Shown: one piece after another, positions 8,839 through 17,631 of the stretch
Position numbering within the stretch: the first letter of the stretch is position 1
Layout: every line of letters begins with the position of its first letter
Assembly (NCBI GenBank): GCA_021852325.1
Contig: JAJZNM010000003.1
Coordinates: 1-25,235, forward strand
Direction: 5' to 3'
Length of the DNA: 25,235 bases
From: Pseudomonadota bacterium
GTDB taxonomy: Bacteria; Pseudomonadota; Gammaproteobacteria; JAKAQQ01
Notes under the pieces: model-generated
Told to the model about the DNA's origin: nothing
What the model saw: only the letters and a program-made list of their open reading frames with translations
The model's database searches: none
Program-made: the position numbers and the translations under genes

Positions 8839-10137
8839 ATGGACCCGGCCTCGATGCATCTTTCAACCCCCAGTCCGGAATTGGGGCAGGCCCTTGATGC
8901 CCTGAAAAACCGCGATTTCAGCCAAGCCCATCGTCGCCTGCTCGAGATGGCCGGCCGGGGACAAACCGATGCCATGGGCTATCTTGGCATGCTCTACCTC
9001 CGCGGGCTTGGAATACCCTATGATCCCACCCAGGCCTACCATTGGACTGAACAGGCTGCCCGGGAAGGCAACGGGACTGCACTCTTGGCATTGGCCAACC
9101 TCGTCTACCTCGGCCTGGGAACACTGCGCGATCCCGAACGTGCCAAAGCAGTTCTGCTGGCAGCTGCCCGCACGGGGAATTCCGCAGCGCTACGCACGCT
9201 TGGCCTCGTCTATCTCGGACTCGGGGCCAACTGGCATCAGGCAGCCATCACCTGTTTCGAGGCGGCCGCCACACTCCGCGACGTCTTCGCCACGCACGCT
9301 TTGAGTGTCATCCGGCTCGGCTTGGGACAAATCGATTTGGCACTGCCCATCCTGTCCTGGGCAGGAACACAGGGATTGTTCCCCAGCCTCCTGCGGCTCA
9401 AAAACCTCCAGCACCAGCTTGGCATCTCCACCGTCCGAGACCTGGCGATTCTCCCACCGCAATATCCGGACCGCCCCCATCTGCGAACCATCATTCCTTT
9501 CGAATGGGAAACCCGATCAGCGGGATCAACCACTGAGTGTGACACCCGCATCGCACTTCGCATCGGCACAGACCTGCTTCATCCCATTGAGTGCGACTAC
9601 CTGATCGCCCTTGCAGCACCGCATCTCCGACCTGCCGAAACCCAAGAGCCCCATACGGGCCGCATCATCAAAAACCCGGTCCGGACATCGAGCGCCATGA
9701 ATTTTCCGCCCAATCTCGAAGACCTCATCTTGATGCGGCTCGAAGAACGGATTGCGTCATTCGCCGGGCAGCACCTGGAGCGGGCCGAGGCACTGGCGGT
9801 ACTCCGCTACCGTCCGGGTGAAGAATACCGGCCACATTACGACGCATTCGACCCCGAGACCTGCAAACGGGATCCAGAATGTATCCGCCTGGGACAACGC
9901 ACCGAAACGGTGCTCACCTACCTCAATGATGGATTTACAGGTGGCGCGACCGATTTCCCCACACTGCAACAAACGATTGAATCCCGATCCGGGCAGGTTG
10001 TCGCTTTTCGCAATCTCGATGCCTCGGGGAACCGCATGCCGCTTGCGCTACATGCCGGATTGCCGGTACAAAGTGGAGAAAAATGGCTGGCCACGCTCTG
10101 GTTCCGCGAACGCCCGGGCGCAAGGAGTATGGGGTAG
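8839..10137 (+). CDS. Sel1/TPR-like repeat protein with prolyl-4-hydroxylase-type domain
   Basis: The protein is 432 residues. The N-terminal half (about 15-190) consists of Sel1-like/TPR helical repeats, for example AMGYLGMLYLRGLGIPYDP and ALRTLGLVYLGLG. The C-terminal half (about 240-425) is a 2OG-Fe(II) oxygenase of the prolyl-4-hydroxylase alpha-subunit type. It shows NPVRTSSAMNFP, then YRPGEEYRPHYDAFDPET with the H-x-D iron ligands H333 and D335, then LTYLNDGFTGGATDFP. Next come the distal His H405 (ALHAGLPV) and the 2-oxoglutarate Lys K415 (SGEKWLATLWFRER). I prefer ATG 8839, since GGAG (8830-8833) lies 5 nt before it; a GTG at 8824, directly after the upstream stop, would add five residues. 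All catalytic residues are present. It is the last gene of the oxygenase operon. It probably hydroxylates Pro or a similar residue in a polypeptide, but the target is not known. Confidence 0.9.
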   Translation: MDPASMHLSTPSPELGQALDALKNRDFSQAHRRLLEMAGRGQTDAMGYLGMLYLRGLGIPYDPTQAYHWTEQAAREGNGTALLALANLVYLGLGTLRDPERAKAVLLAAARTGNSAALRTLGLVYLGLGANWHQAAITCFEAAATLRDVFATHALSVIRLGLGQIDLALPILSWAGTQGLFPSLLRLKNLQHQLGISTVRDLAILPPQYPDRPHLRTIIPFEWETRSAGSTTECDTRIALRIGTDLLHPIECDYLIALAAPHLRPAETQEPHTGRIIKNPVRTSSAMNFPPNLEDLILMRLEERIASFAGQHLERAEALAVLRYRPGEEYRPHYDAFDPETCKRDPECIRLGQRTETVLTYLNDGFTGGATDFPTLQQTIESRSGQVVAFRNLDASGNRMPLALHAGLPVQSGEKWLATLWFRERPGARSMG

Positions 10138-10814
10138 GCTTCATGCCTTCCAGCATGTTCGAGATAGACACGGGCCTCGGACGCCCGCGCTGGCCTTGAA
10201 GTCGGTCGGCAGTCCATTGCTGAGGAATGGGCGACCGCGTTACCGATCGTACAGCATTTGATGTTGCCCAAAGGGATCTGGGGCCACTCCCTCCCGAGTG
10301 CGGCCATGCGGATGAGAGCAAAAACCTTCCTGAAGTGGAACCGTCGATCGGATGCGCCAGCCACACTTATTTTGACAAGGCCCTCCCGATATATCAGCAC
10401 GAGACCGATTTTGGGTCCCATCATGACCCGCTGACCACCGGTTCGCAAACTGCCCATGTGCCCGTTCCAGGCATCGGAGCAATGGTCGGGTGTGAGTCCC
10501 CAACGCCCACTCTGCGGCGCTAATCGATCACCCGGATGATCAGCAGCTGGAGTGCCAGAAACCATTCTGGGTGACCCGGCACCACGCCAAAGGATTGACG
10601 ACCTTTCCTCGTATTTTCCCAACCCGGTTCCTCAACCCATGGCACAGGAATCAGGTTTCCAAGGCTCTTGTGCCTCCGTGAACAGATTTGTGGGACCTTG
10701 ATCCACATCGCATCCATCCGGGCGAGAGTCGGTGGATCGGCGAGCCCTGATCCGGAGTGGAAGCGCCAGCATGGCCCTTCACTTTCTGGCGCGCACGTCC
10801 GTTCAGACAAAGAC
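10138..10814 (+). other. About 680 bp without a recognisable gene
   Basis: The stretch lies between the end of the oxygenase operon and the receptor terminator. I translated the plus-strand frames in part and looked at the longer minus-strand frames. There are only short or overlapping open frames (largest non-overlapping about 107 codons on the minus strand, 10520-10843, which runs through the terminator hairpin). None has a ribosome-binding site plus a family motif. A near-palindrome GATCACCCGGATGATC sits at 10526-10541. No tRNA, CRISPR or clear IS end is seen. Base composition looks less codon-like than the flanks. It could hold an eroded gene or an RNA. Confidence 0.5.
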
Positions 10815-10846
10815 AAAAAACCCGTGGTTCCTTGCGGAACCACGGG
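10815..10846 (-). terminator. Rho-independent terminator of the TonB-dependent receptor gene
   Basis: A perfect 11-bp inverted repeat, CCCGTGGTTCC (10821-10831) and GGAACCACGGG (10836-10846), has a 4-nt loop. Read on the minus strand it is followed directly by six T residues (plus-strand A-run 10815-10820). It lies 31 bp beyond the receptor stop codon, in the right orientation to end that transcript. Confidence 0.93.
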
Positions 10847-10877
10847 CAGTGTTCTTTTGTTGTCGTTGTTGGATTTT

Positions 10878-13800
10878 TTAGAAGCGCACGCCTACACGGG
10901 CATAGAAGAACCGGCCCGGGACCCGATAGTAAAACGGCTGATAGCTATTCGCGAAAGCCGTCATCGAAATCGGCGGATTCCTGTCGAAGAGGTTCCGGAT
11001 TCCGAAGGTAACATCGGTATTCCAAGCATCCACGTCGTAGGTGACCTGGATATCGTTGTAGACGGTCGTTCCGAGCTCGTTCAAGCCCTTGACCACATAC
11101 GGATCATGCAACTGCTGTGGCGTCTGAAGAATATCACCACACCAGCCAGTCCCGACCTGCGGCAGAATGAAGTCAGCCACGATACCCGAGTTCTGGCACT
11201 GTTCCCACATGGGACCAATCAGCTCCATCGACCAAGCTGCCGACCACGGACCATAGCTCCACTGCAGGACGGCATTTGCGCGGTGCTTCGGAATGAGTCC
11301 CGTCACCGTTCCTGCTTCTTCCTGGGTGAACTCCGTCGGCAAACCAGTCTGGGCATTCAGGCCCACAAAGGAATTGACGAACGTCTTCGTAAATGTGGCA
11401 TTCACGTCCAGCTTGAAGTCGCCGATCGGAGTCGATGGGAAGCGGTAACCGGCATTGATGTCCCAGCCATCCGTCTTGAGTGAGCCCACATTTGCGTTGA
11501 GCGACAGGATATTGGTGATTGATCCAGGCGTGTTGTAGGTTGCGCCATTCCGCTGGATATCACTGCAATAGAGCCCGACCGAACTGTAACAGCTGTCGAG
11601 AATCGTCTGCGGTCCCACTCCACCCGCGGTAATCGCATTCACCAGCTCGATCTTGTAGAAATCGGCGGAAATGTCAAAGCCGGGGATGTAAGACGGACTG
11701 TAGACGAATCCAATCGTGCGCGAGATCGACCGTTCCGGAGTCATGTGGGCGTTTCCGCCGACCGTGACCGGAATCTGGCCGAGCGGCTGGATCGCCGTGG
11801 CCGGGCAGTTTGGCAGCGGGTGTCCCGACCTGATCGAAGCCGGGCAGGGATCGGTCAACGGGTCAAAAGACTGTGCCTGACCCGCGAAGAACTCGCTGAT
11901 CGATGGCACCCGGAACCCCTGCGACCAGCTGCCGCGGAAGAGCAGGCTACGGATCGGGGCATACTTGAATGCGATGCGTCCCGACGTGTTGGTGGCCCGG
12001 CTGCCGACCGGCGTCGTGGGATTGGCAAATCCCGCCCACGTCGCCTGGGTCCAGCGGTTCGCGATGTCTACCGACAGGTGATGGACCAGGAATACATCGC
12101 GCACCAAGGGCACGTTGACTTCGATGTATTCGGCATCGCTCGCCTCCCGGCCACTGGTCGGGAATGATGTGTTCGTCGTTGCATTGCCTGAGGCCACGAG
12201 CGGATCGGGAGTGAAGTAGCCATTGTCTTCCAGGTACTCATAGCCCACGGCGACACCGAGCGGTCCGGCTGGCAGGTCGACGAGTGTGCCCGTCAGGTTG
12301 CCGGAATAGTCGCGCTGCGTGATGGCATCCTCGCTCACGCTGGTGTAGTCGATGTAGTTGGCCATGGCCGGCGTGATCGTGCCTTGCCCGGTCTGGAGGT
12401 CATATCCGCCAAAAAGATCAAGCGGGACGCAGCCCGGCGTGCTTTGGCAGATGTTGAGAGGTCCCAGGGCCAAGGCGAGACGGGAGGTGTTCTGGAGACC
12501 CGTGGTCTTGAAAATCACGTCGCGATTGGCATATCCGTAGTGGACGTTCCAATCCCAGTCATGGCCGAGCATCCGGAAGTAACCCTTGAAGCCCATCCCG
12601 AAACCAAAGGTCCGCTTGTTCGAATCGAATACACGGTACCCGGATTCAATCATGCGGCGGCCCAGGAAGAACAGGGTGTCACTATGGGTCGCGCAGTTCG
12701 CTGTGCCATAGAGAGAGCACCATTGCGCCGCGCCGGCCGCACCACTATACGGCACGAGATCAACGCCGAACGGGTTATAGGGGTTCGTGGCCGAGATACC
12801 CACCTTGATCCCATTGTTCGAGTCATCCGACCCGAACACACCAAGGAACAGTGGATTCGGTGCGAGGGTGCTCACCGACGTGTTGTCGTTGTAGAGCACG
12901 TTCGTATCGAACTGGAGGTGTGAGTTGAAACGGTAGTGGGCCTGTGAATAGGCATACCACTGTTCCGACGGGGTCATGAGATAGTTCGCCGGGGCGTAAT
13001 TATAGGCTTCGGAAGGCGAGAACGGCTGCGGATTCGCATGTGGGCCATTCAGCGGGCCTGCGATATCGTAAAGCCCCGAAGTCGTTCCAAACGGCTGCGA
13101 AGTGACCGTGGGATACGGATTGACTGGTCCTGCGTAGATGAAGCGGCCGCCGGGCGTGCCGGAGCTGCCCGCCTCATTACCGGTGCCGATGATCGGCAAT
13201 TGGGAAAGCGTCCGGTTGCCAGCCCAGATCGGCTGCTGTTCCCGGTAGCCGACCGACAGCAAGGCCCCTGCACGGCTGTTGCTCGCTCCCAGGGTAAAGC
13301 TGTATTCCTGGACCTTGCCGTCCCAGTGGTTGCTGCTGCTGATCGGCTGGGCCAGGCCCAATCCCGCCGGGACGGAGGCATTGTGCCCTTGGTAGATGCC
13401 CATGTAGGCACTGGCTTCGGCTCCATTGAAGTTCTGCACGGTGATGATGTTGATCACCCCGGCAATCGCATCCGATCCATAAATCGGTGATGCGCCATCG
13501 AGCAACACTTCCACGCGCTCGATGATCGCAGCCGGGATCGTATTGAGGTCGACGGAACCACCCAGAGTCGGAATCCAGCGGTGTCCATTGAGCAGGACGA
13601 GAACCCGCTGTGAGCCCAGGTTGTGCAGGTCAACGAACGTGTCGCCGTCATTTCCGTTGTTGGTCTGCGTATTGATGGCTGCGCCAGCCGATGTGATCGA
13701 CTGGAGAATGTTGCCAATCGTGACCTCGCCAGTCAGATTGAGTTGCTGTTTCGTGAGAACCACAACCGGCTGTGCGGTGACCGTACTCGTTCGCATGATG

Positions 13801-13940
13801 CGCGAACCCACGACCTCGATTTTGGCGAGCTTCGTGGTATTGCTTGCGGCCAGCGCTGCCGGTGCGGCGACGACTCCTGCAGACGCGCCGGCGATGAGCG
13901 CCCCGCGTACTGCTTGCCGCACAAGATTTCTCTGTTTCAT
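10878..13940 (-). CDS. TonB-dependent outer-membrane receptor
   Basis: This is a 1020-residue outer-membrane beta-barrel receptor with a plug, which imports a ligand using TonB energy. An N-terminal signal peptide (MKQRNLVRQAVRGALIAGAS, cleavage likely after PAALA) leads to a short segment, TTKLAKIEVVGSRIMR, in the TonB-box/plug-start position. The plug (about residues 50-170) shows LGSQRVLVLLNGHRW, SVDLNTIPAAIIERVEVLLD and ASPIYGSDAIAGVINIIT. The barrel contains FRGSWSQGFRVPSISEFF and ends NLFDRNPP...GRFFYARVGVRF, with the C-terminal Phe expected for outer-membrane assembly. Ten cysteines occur as five close pairs in presumed loops. I start at ATG 13940 (signal peptide; GGAGG at 13951-13955); the longer open frame upstream is not receptor-like and crosses a terminator. 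No TonB/ExbB/ExbD or Fur-type site is nearby. The ligand is unknown. It lies between the oxygenase and sulfotransferase operons. Confidence 0.95.
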   Translation of the reverse strand: MKQRNLVRQAVRGALIAGASAGVVAAPAALAASNTTKLAKIEVVGSRIMRTSTVTAQPVVVLTKQQLNLTGEVTIGNILQSITSAGAAINTQTNNGNDGDTFVDLHNLGSQRVLVLLNGHRWIPTLGGSVDLNTIPAAIIERVEVLLDGASPIYGSDAIAGVINIITVQNFNGAEASAYMGIYQGHNASVPAGLGLAQPISSSNHWDGKVQEYSFTLGASNSRAGALLSVGYREQQPIWAGNRTLSQLPIIGTGNEAGSSGTPGGRFIYAGPVNPYPTVTSQPFGTTSGLYDIAGPLNGPHANPQPFSPSEAYNYAPANYLMTPSEQWYAYSQAHYRFNSHLQFDTNVLYNDNTSVSTLAPNPLFLGVFGSDDSNNGIKVGISATNPYNPFGVDLVPYSGAAGAAQWCSLYGTANCATHSDTLFFLGRRMIESGYRVFDSNKRTFGFGMGFKGYFRMLGHDWDWNVHYGYANRDVIFKTTGLQNTSRLALALGPLNICQSTPGCVPLDLFGGYDLQTGQGTITPAMANYIDYTSVSEDAITQRDYSGNLTGTLVDLPAGPLGVAVGYEYLEDNGYFTPDPLVASGNATTNTSFPTSGREASDAEYIEVNVPLVRDVFLVHHLSVDIANRWTQATWAGFANPTTPVGSRATNTSGRIAFKYAPIRSLLFRGSWSQGFRVPSISEFFAGQAQSFDPLTDPCPASIRSGHPLPNCPATAIQPLGQIPVTVGGNAHMTPERSISRTIGFVYSPSYIPGFDISADFYKIELVNAITAGGVGPQTILDSCYSSVGLYCSDIQRNGATYNTPGSITNILSLNANVGSLKTDGWDINAGYRFPSTPIGDFKLDVNATFTKTFVNSFVGLNAQTGLPTEFTQEEAGTVTGLIPKHRANAVLQWSYGPWSAAWSMELIGPMWEQCQNSGIVADFILPQVGTGWCGDILQTPQQLHDPYVVKGLNELGTTVYNDIQVTYDVDAWNTDVTFGIRNLFDRNPPISMTAFANSYQPFYYRVPGRFFYARVGVRF

Positions 13941-14002
13941 TTGTTGATAGCCTCCACATGTGCTGAGGTGATAATGCTCCTGGCGCGACCAGGATTGTGG
14001 TG

Positions 14003-14030
14003 AGCATACCACTTTCAACCCTGCTGTCAA
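14003..14030 (-). promoter_or_regulatory. Promoter of the TonB-dependent receptor gene
   Basis: On the minus strand, a perfect -35 TTGACA (14025-14030) and -10 TATGCT (14003-14008) are 16 bp apart, and TG precedes the -10 by one base (extended -10). The predicted start is near 13996, which leaves a leader of about 55 nt before the ATG at 13940 with GGAGG at 13951-13955. No Fur-box-like palindrome overlaps it. Confidence 0.75.
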
Positions 14031-14047
14031 GCCTTGGCGCGGAGCAT

Positions 14048-14080
14048 AAAAAAAACTCCGTCCAATGAGTCCGGACGGAG
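14048..14080 (-). terminator. Rho-independent terminator upstream of the receptor promoter
   Basis: An 8-bp perfect stem, CTCCGTCC (14056-14063) and GGACGGAG (14073-14080), has a 9-nt loop. On the minus strand it is followed by eight T residues (plus-strand A-run ending at 14054-14055). It points the same way as the receptor gene but sits upstream of that gene's TTGACA promoter, with no minus-strand gene before it. It either stops antisense transcription from the sulfotransferase operon or ends a short minus-strand RNA starting in 14081-14230. Confidence 0.8.
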
Positions 14081-14227
14081 CACATCGCCAGCTTTGTGTG
14101 TTCAATACAACAATAATGCTTGTTGCTAACACGCGACAGTCCTCAAATTGGTACAATCGCCAACGGCATGCGGTGAATCGCAGCCCGAGATTCCACCCTC
14201 CAGCCCCAGGACTGTGCCCGTATTCGC

Positions 14228-15769
14228 ATGAATGAGCCACCGCCGCCCGGTTCAGCGCCCGCATTTCCCACTGAGGGGGTCCTGGTCGATGCCAGTACGT
14301 CTTACGAGCTGGGAAATGAGCTACGGAGGCAAGGCGACCCTGTCAGCGCAGAGGCCGCGCTCCGTGAGACGCTGCGCTTGGCGCCGGATCACTTCGAGGC
14401 CCGCACAAGCCTTGCCTTCCTCTACCTGGAACTAGATCGAAAAGACGAGGCGGCACGGTTATACCGTGACTGGCTTGCATCCGGCCCCAAAGACGGGACC
14501 CGACTCGTGAAGGTCGCCCTTTTCCTCGAAGGAATCCAAGAAGGGGGCCTCGCCTTGGCCTGCCTGGAACGTGCCACGGAACTGGCACCCGGCCTGGGGG
14601 CAGCTTGGTTTCACCGGGGACGCCTGCACTTCCAATCGGATCGAATCGACTCGGGCACCGCATACTTCGAGCAAGCACTTCAAAACGACCCGGATCTCGG
14701 TACCGCCTTTCTTCAGTTGTCCCACGCACGGCACTTCCGGTCCCGGCGGGATCCCTTGATCGACTTCTTCATGGCTCAGGCGACTGATCCCAAGCGCCCG
14801 GAATCAACCCGGGCCTGTTTCGAATTTGCACTGGGCAAGATCTGGGATGATCTTGAGGAATGGGACCAGGCCCTCCAATGGGTCGAGACGGCCAACGCGA
14901 TTCGCCGCAAGACCATACGATTCGATCCCGATCGATGCCGAAGCCTGCTTCGCGAACGCCTCGTCGCGCCCCACCGCGTCTGGGCACCCTCCACTCTCCT
15001 ACCTCGGGAGGAGGTGGAACCGCTGTTTATCGTCGGCCTCCCGAGAAGTGGTTGCACGTTCATCGAGCAAGTCCTCCTCGAACACCCCGCCATCCGCAGC
15101 GCCGGGGAACTGCCGATGCTCCCTGCTCTCGTCCAGGAAACCCACCTCGTCGAACGCTGGCGTGAAGCTGATCAGGCTGGAGCCCCCCCCTCAGATGACG
15201 AACTCGAAGCCCTCCGGGCCTCCTATCGTGAGGTCCTGATGCGTTCGATCCCGCCTCCCACCTCGGGTGAGTCCACGCGCTATGTGATCGACAAGAACCC
15301 GCTCAATTTCTTTCATGTGGGCGTGATCCGGAGGCTTTTTCCACACGCACCCATACTGGCACTGGAACGCGATCTCCGGGATGTGCTGATTTCACTCTAC
15401 TTCCACGATTTCACCCATCCTGATCTCGCATTCACCTACTCCATCGATCACCTGCTTTTCTTTTTCCGCTGTCACGAAACGCTCATGCCGTTGTGGAAGG
15501 CCATTACCGCCGGCCATCTTCGTGCCATCCGCTATGAAACGCTCGTGGCCGAACCCGCCACCGTCGTCCAGGCAGTTCTGCGCTTTCTCGCACTGCCAGC
15601 AACCGGTGAGGCTGGAACACGCTTGTCTGCACCGAATATCATTGCCCGTGCCCATGCCTGGCAGGCCCGACAGCCGATCTATGGCCGTGCCCCAAGACAC
15701 TGGGAACACTATGCACCGGGATTGCTCAGGCTCTATCCCGAACTTCGCTCCATCGGGTTTGGCCCATGA
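14228..15769 (+). CDS. TPR-containing sulfotransferase 1
   Basis: The protein is 513 residues. TPR repeats fill about residues 22-240 (for example LGNELRRQGDPVSAEAALRE and GTAYFEQALQNDPDLGTA). A PAPS-dependent sulfotransferase domain follows. The 5'-phosphosulfate loop is LFIVGLPRSGCTFIEQVLLE (about 267-284). E294 in AGEL lies where protein-tyrosine sulfotransferases have their catalytic Glu. DKNPLNFFHVGVIRRLFP precedes the 3'-phosphate motif LERDLRDVLISLY (R381, S389). The C-terminal segment WQARQPIYGRAPRHWEHY is typical of TPR-sulfotransferases. The loop has Cys where most have Thr/Ser. The start ATG 14228 has no good SD (AGGA 14 nt away); a TACAAT -10-like element at 14152-14157 lacks a clear -35. 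No signal peptide is present. Its stop overlaps the next start by 4 bp. The expected role is sulfation of a protein or other hydroxyl acceptor in the cytoplasm. Confidence 0.9.
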   Translation: MNEPPPPGSAPAFPTEGVLVDASTSYELGNELRRQGDPVSAEAALRETLRLAPDHFEARTSLAFLYLELDRKDEAARLYRDWLASGPKDGTRLVKVALFLEGIQEGGLALACLERATELAPGLGAAWFHRGRLHFQSDRIDSGTAYFEQALQNDPDLGTAFLQLSHARHFRSRRDPLIDFFMAQATDPKRPESTRACFEFALGKIWDDLEEWDQALQWVETANAIRRKTIRFDPDRCRSLLRERLVAPHRVWAPSTLLPREEVEPLFIVGLPRSGCTFIEQVLLEHPAIRSAGELPMLPALVQETHLVERWREADQAGAPPSDDELEALRASYREVLMRSIPPPTSGESTRYVIDKNPLNFFHVGVIRRLFPHAPILALERDLRDVLISLYFHDFTHPDLAFTYSIDHLLFFFRCHETLMPLWKAITAGHLRAIRYETLVAEPATVVQAVLRFLALPATGEAGTRLSAPNIIARAHAWQARQPIYGRAPRHWEHYAPGLLRLYPELRSIGFGP

Positions 15770-17610
15770 GCCGTGAGCCGATCCCGCGCCTCCCGCGTCC
15801 AGTCCTCGAACGCGGACTCCGCGAGGCCATCCAGCTTATGCAAAAGGGTCGGCACGAGGCAGCAGATCGTGAGTTCAACATGCTCTTGCGTTACGGTGTC
15901 GAATTTCCTCCACTCCTGCATTTCGCAGGATTGAACTGCCTGGAGATGGGTCACACCGAGATGGGATTGGAGCTTTTGAAACGTTCGGTCGCGCTTGCTC
16001 CCACGGACCGGGCCTTTCAAGGTAACCTGGCCACTGCCTTGGTCCGGCTACACCGCTGGCAGGAAGCGGAAACACTGCTTCGCGTCCTTCGGAATGAGGA
16101 TCCGCAGGATCCCATGATTGCCTTCAATCTGGCGAACCTTCTGCATCTGACCGAACGGGACGGGGAAGCACTGCCCCACTGGCAGGTGGCCGTAAACCGG
16201 GCACCCGACTGGGCACCCGGCTGGCTCGGCTTGGGGGAAAGCCTTACCGAACTCAACGATCTTAAAGCTGCCGACCAGGCCTATGCCCGTGCCCAGGCGC
16301 TACGGCCACGGGATCCGCTCATCCCCACTGCACGGGCGGAACTGTGGTCCCTAGAAGAAGAAAACGGCACACGGGCCCAATCGTTCTACAGCGTGGCGCT
16401 CAAGGTCGAACCGGGATTCCCGCCGGCCATCATGGGTCTCGCCGCGCTCGAAGGACAGATGGGACAGTTCGACCGGGCACTCGAGCGCCTGCGAACATTG
16501 CTCAGCCGGCAGCCGGGCGCCTATGCCGCAGCCTGGCTGCTGGCGCGATTCAAGTCCCATGCAGCAGACGGTCCAGACAGCAAACTCATCGAGCGTTCGA
16601 TGGAGCACGCCCATCACGAACCCGAGCATCCCCTGGCATACCATGCTTTTTTCGCCTGGGGCAAGGTCCTCGAAGACCGGTACGAATACGATCGGGCCTG
16701 GGCCGCCTTCGAGCGTGGACAGGCCTTGCGTCCACACACCTCGACCAATGCTGAAACGGAACAACGCCAGTACATGCGGCTCATCCTGGAAGCGGTCGAT
16801 CACCGATTCATCGAGAGGCACCGCTTTCTTCATCCCGGCCCTGTCAATCCCATCTATATCGTGGGCATGCCGCGTTCGGGAACCACTCTCGTGGAACAAA
16901 TGCTGTCCGCACATCCAGCCATCACGGGTGGCGGAGAGATGACGGCACTGCACAACTGCTTCCGCCATGCGCTCGGTCTGCCGGATCTCGGCCAGTTGCC
17001 CTTCGTCTTGAATCCGCTCTCGCCCGTCGCCTGGAAGAAGCTGCGCGCCGACGTCGACCAGCTCCATGCCGCCTCTGCCCATGGCAAACCCAATCTCACG
17101 GACAAGATGCCCACCAACTTCATGTTTCTGGGACTGCTTCATGCCCTTTCCCCCAATGCGCGGATCATTCACGTCATGCGTGATGCCCGTGACACCTGTG
17201 TTTCGTGTTACACGACCCTCTTCCGGACCAGTCACAAGTTCGCCACCAACCTCGAACACCTCGGGCATTACTACCGGATGTATGAGACTCTGATGGAACA
17301 TTGGCGACAACAGCTGCCACCGGACATGCTGATCGAAATCCGCTATGAATCCCTGGTACGGAATCCGCGCGAAGCACTTGTACGTCTTCTAGATGCCCTG
17401 GGGCTTCCCTTCGAGGAGGCTTGCCTGAAACCGGAACAAACCGGACACCGCATCAAGACGGCAAGCGTCTACCAGGCCCGCCAGCCGATACGCACCGACT
17501 CGGTGGCTCGCTGGCAACGTTACGCCGCCCATTTGGGTCCACTGGAGAGGGCGCTTGCCATCACCGACCCACTGGGCCGGTCGGGCCTTGCCGAAACCCA
17601 CCCGCTATAA
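15766..17610 (+). CDS. TPR-containing sulfotransferase 2
   Basis: This is a 614-residue protein with the longest repeat region of the three (about residues 10-340, several TPRs such as AIQLMQKGRHEAADREFNML and AIMGLAALEGQMGQFDRALE). A C-terminal PAPS-dependent sulfotransferase domain follows. Key motifs are IYIVGMPRSGTTLVEQMLSA (about 363-382), E391 in the GGGEM segment at the catalytic-Glu position, LTDKMPTNFMFLGLLHALSP, and the 3'-phosphate motif VMRDARDTCVSCY (R472, S480). The C-terminal ASVYQARQPIRTDSVARWQR element is also typical. The start overlaps the upstream stop as ATGA, showing coupling with sulfotransferase 1. No signal or membrane segment is seen. All key residues are present. 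The acceptor is unknown; the long TPR array suggests a polypeptide partner. Confidence 0.91.
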   Translation: MSREPIPRLPRPVLERGLREAIQLMQKGRHEAADREFNMLLRYGVEFPPLLHFAGLNCLEMGHTEMGLELLKRSVALAPTDRAFQGNLATALVRLHRWQEAETLLRVLRNEDPQDPMIAFNLANLLHLTERDGEALPHWQVAVNRAPDWAPGWLGLGESLTELNDLKAADQAYARAQALRPRDPLIPTARAELWSLEEENGTRAQSFYSVALKVEPGFPPAIMGLAALEGQMGQFDRALERLRTLLSRQPGAYAAAWLLARFKSHAADGPDSKLIERSMEHAHHEPEHPLAYHAFFAWGKVLEDRYEYDRAWAAFERGQALRPHTSTNAETEQRQYMRLILEAVDHRFIERHRFLHPGPVNPIYIVGMPRSGTTLVEQMLSAHPAITGGGEMTALHNCFRHALGLPDLGQLPFVLNPLSPVAWKKLRADVDQLHAASAHGKPNLTDKMPTNFMFLGLLHALSPNARIIHVMRDARDTCVSCYTTLFRTSHKFATNLEHLGHYYRMYETLMEHWRQQLPPDMLIEIRYESLVRNPREALVRLLDALGLPFEEACLKPEQTGHRIKTASVYQARQPIRTDSVARWQRYAAHLGPLERALAITDPLGRSGLAETHPL

Positions 17611-17631
17611 TTCAAGTTTGAGGCGAGATAT

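Noticed and set aside
10520..10843. A 107-codon minus-strand ORF downstream of the receptor
   Set aside because: It begins inside the terminator hairpin, has no ribosome-binding site and no recognisable motif.
13941..14227. Fur box or iron regulation at the receptor promoter
   Set aside because: I looked for the 19-bp A/T-rich Fur palindrome near the promoter and found only weak resemblance around 14108-14125, which is better described as a simple hairpin.
13941..14264. N-terminal extension of the TonB-dependent receptor
   Set aside because: The open frame runs through the promoter and a terminator hairpin and would bury the signal peptide; the start at 13940 has a signal peptide and an upstream GGAGG.
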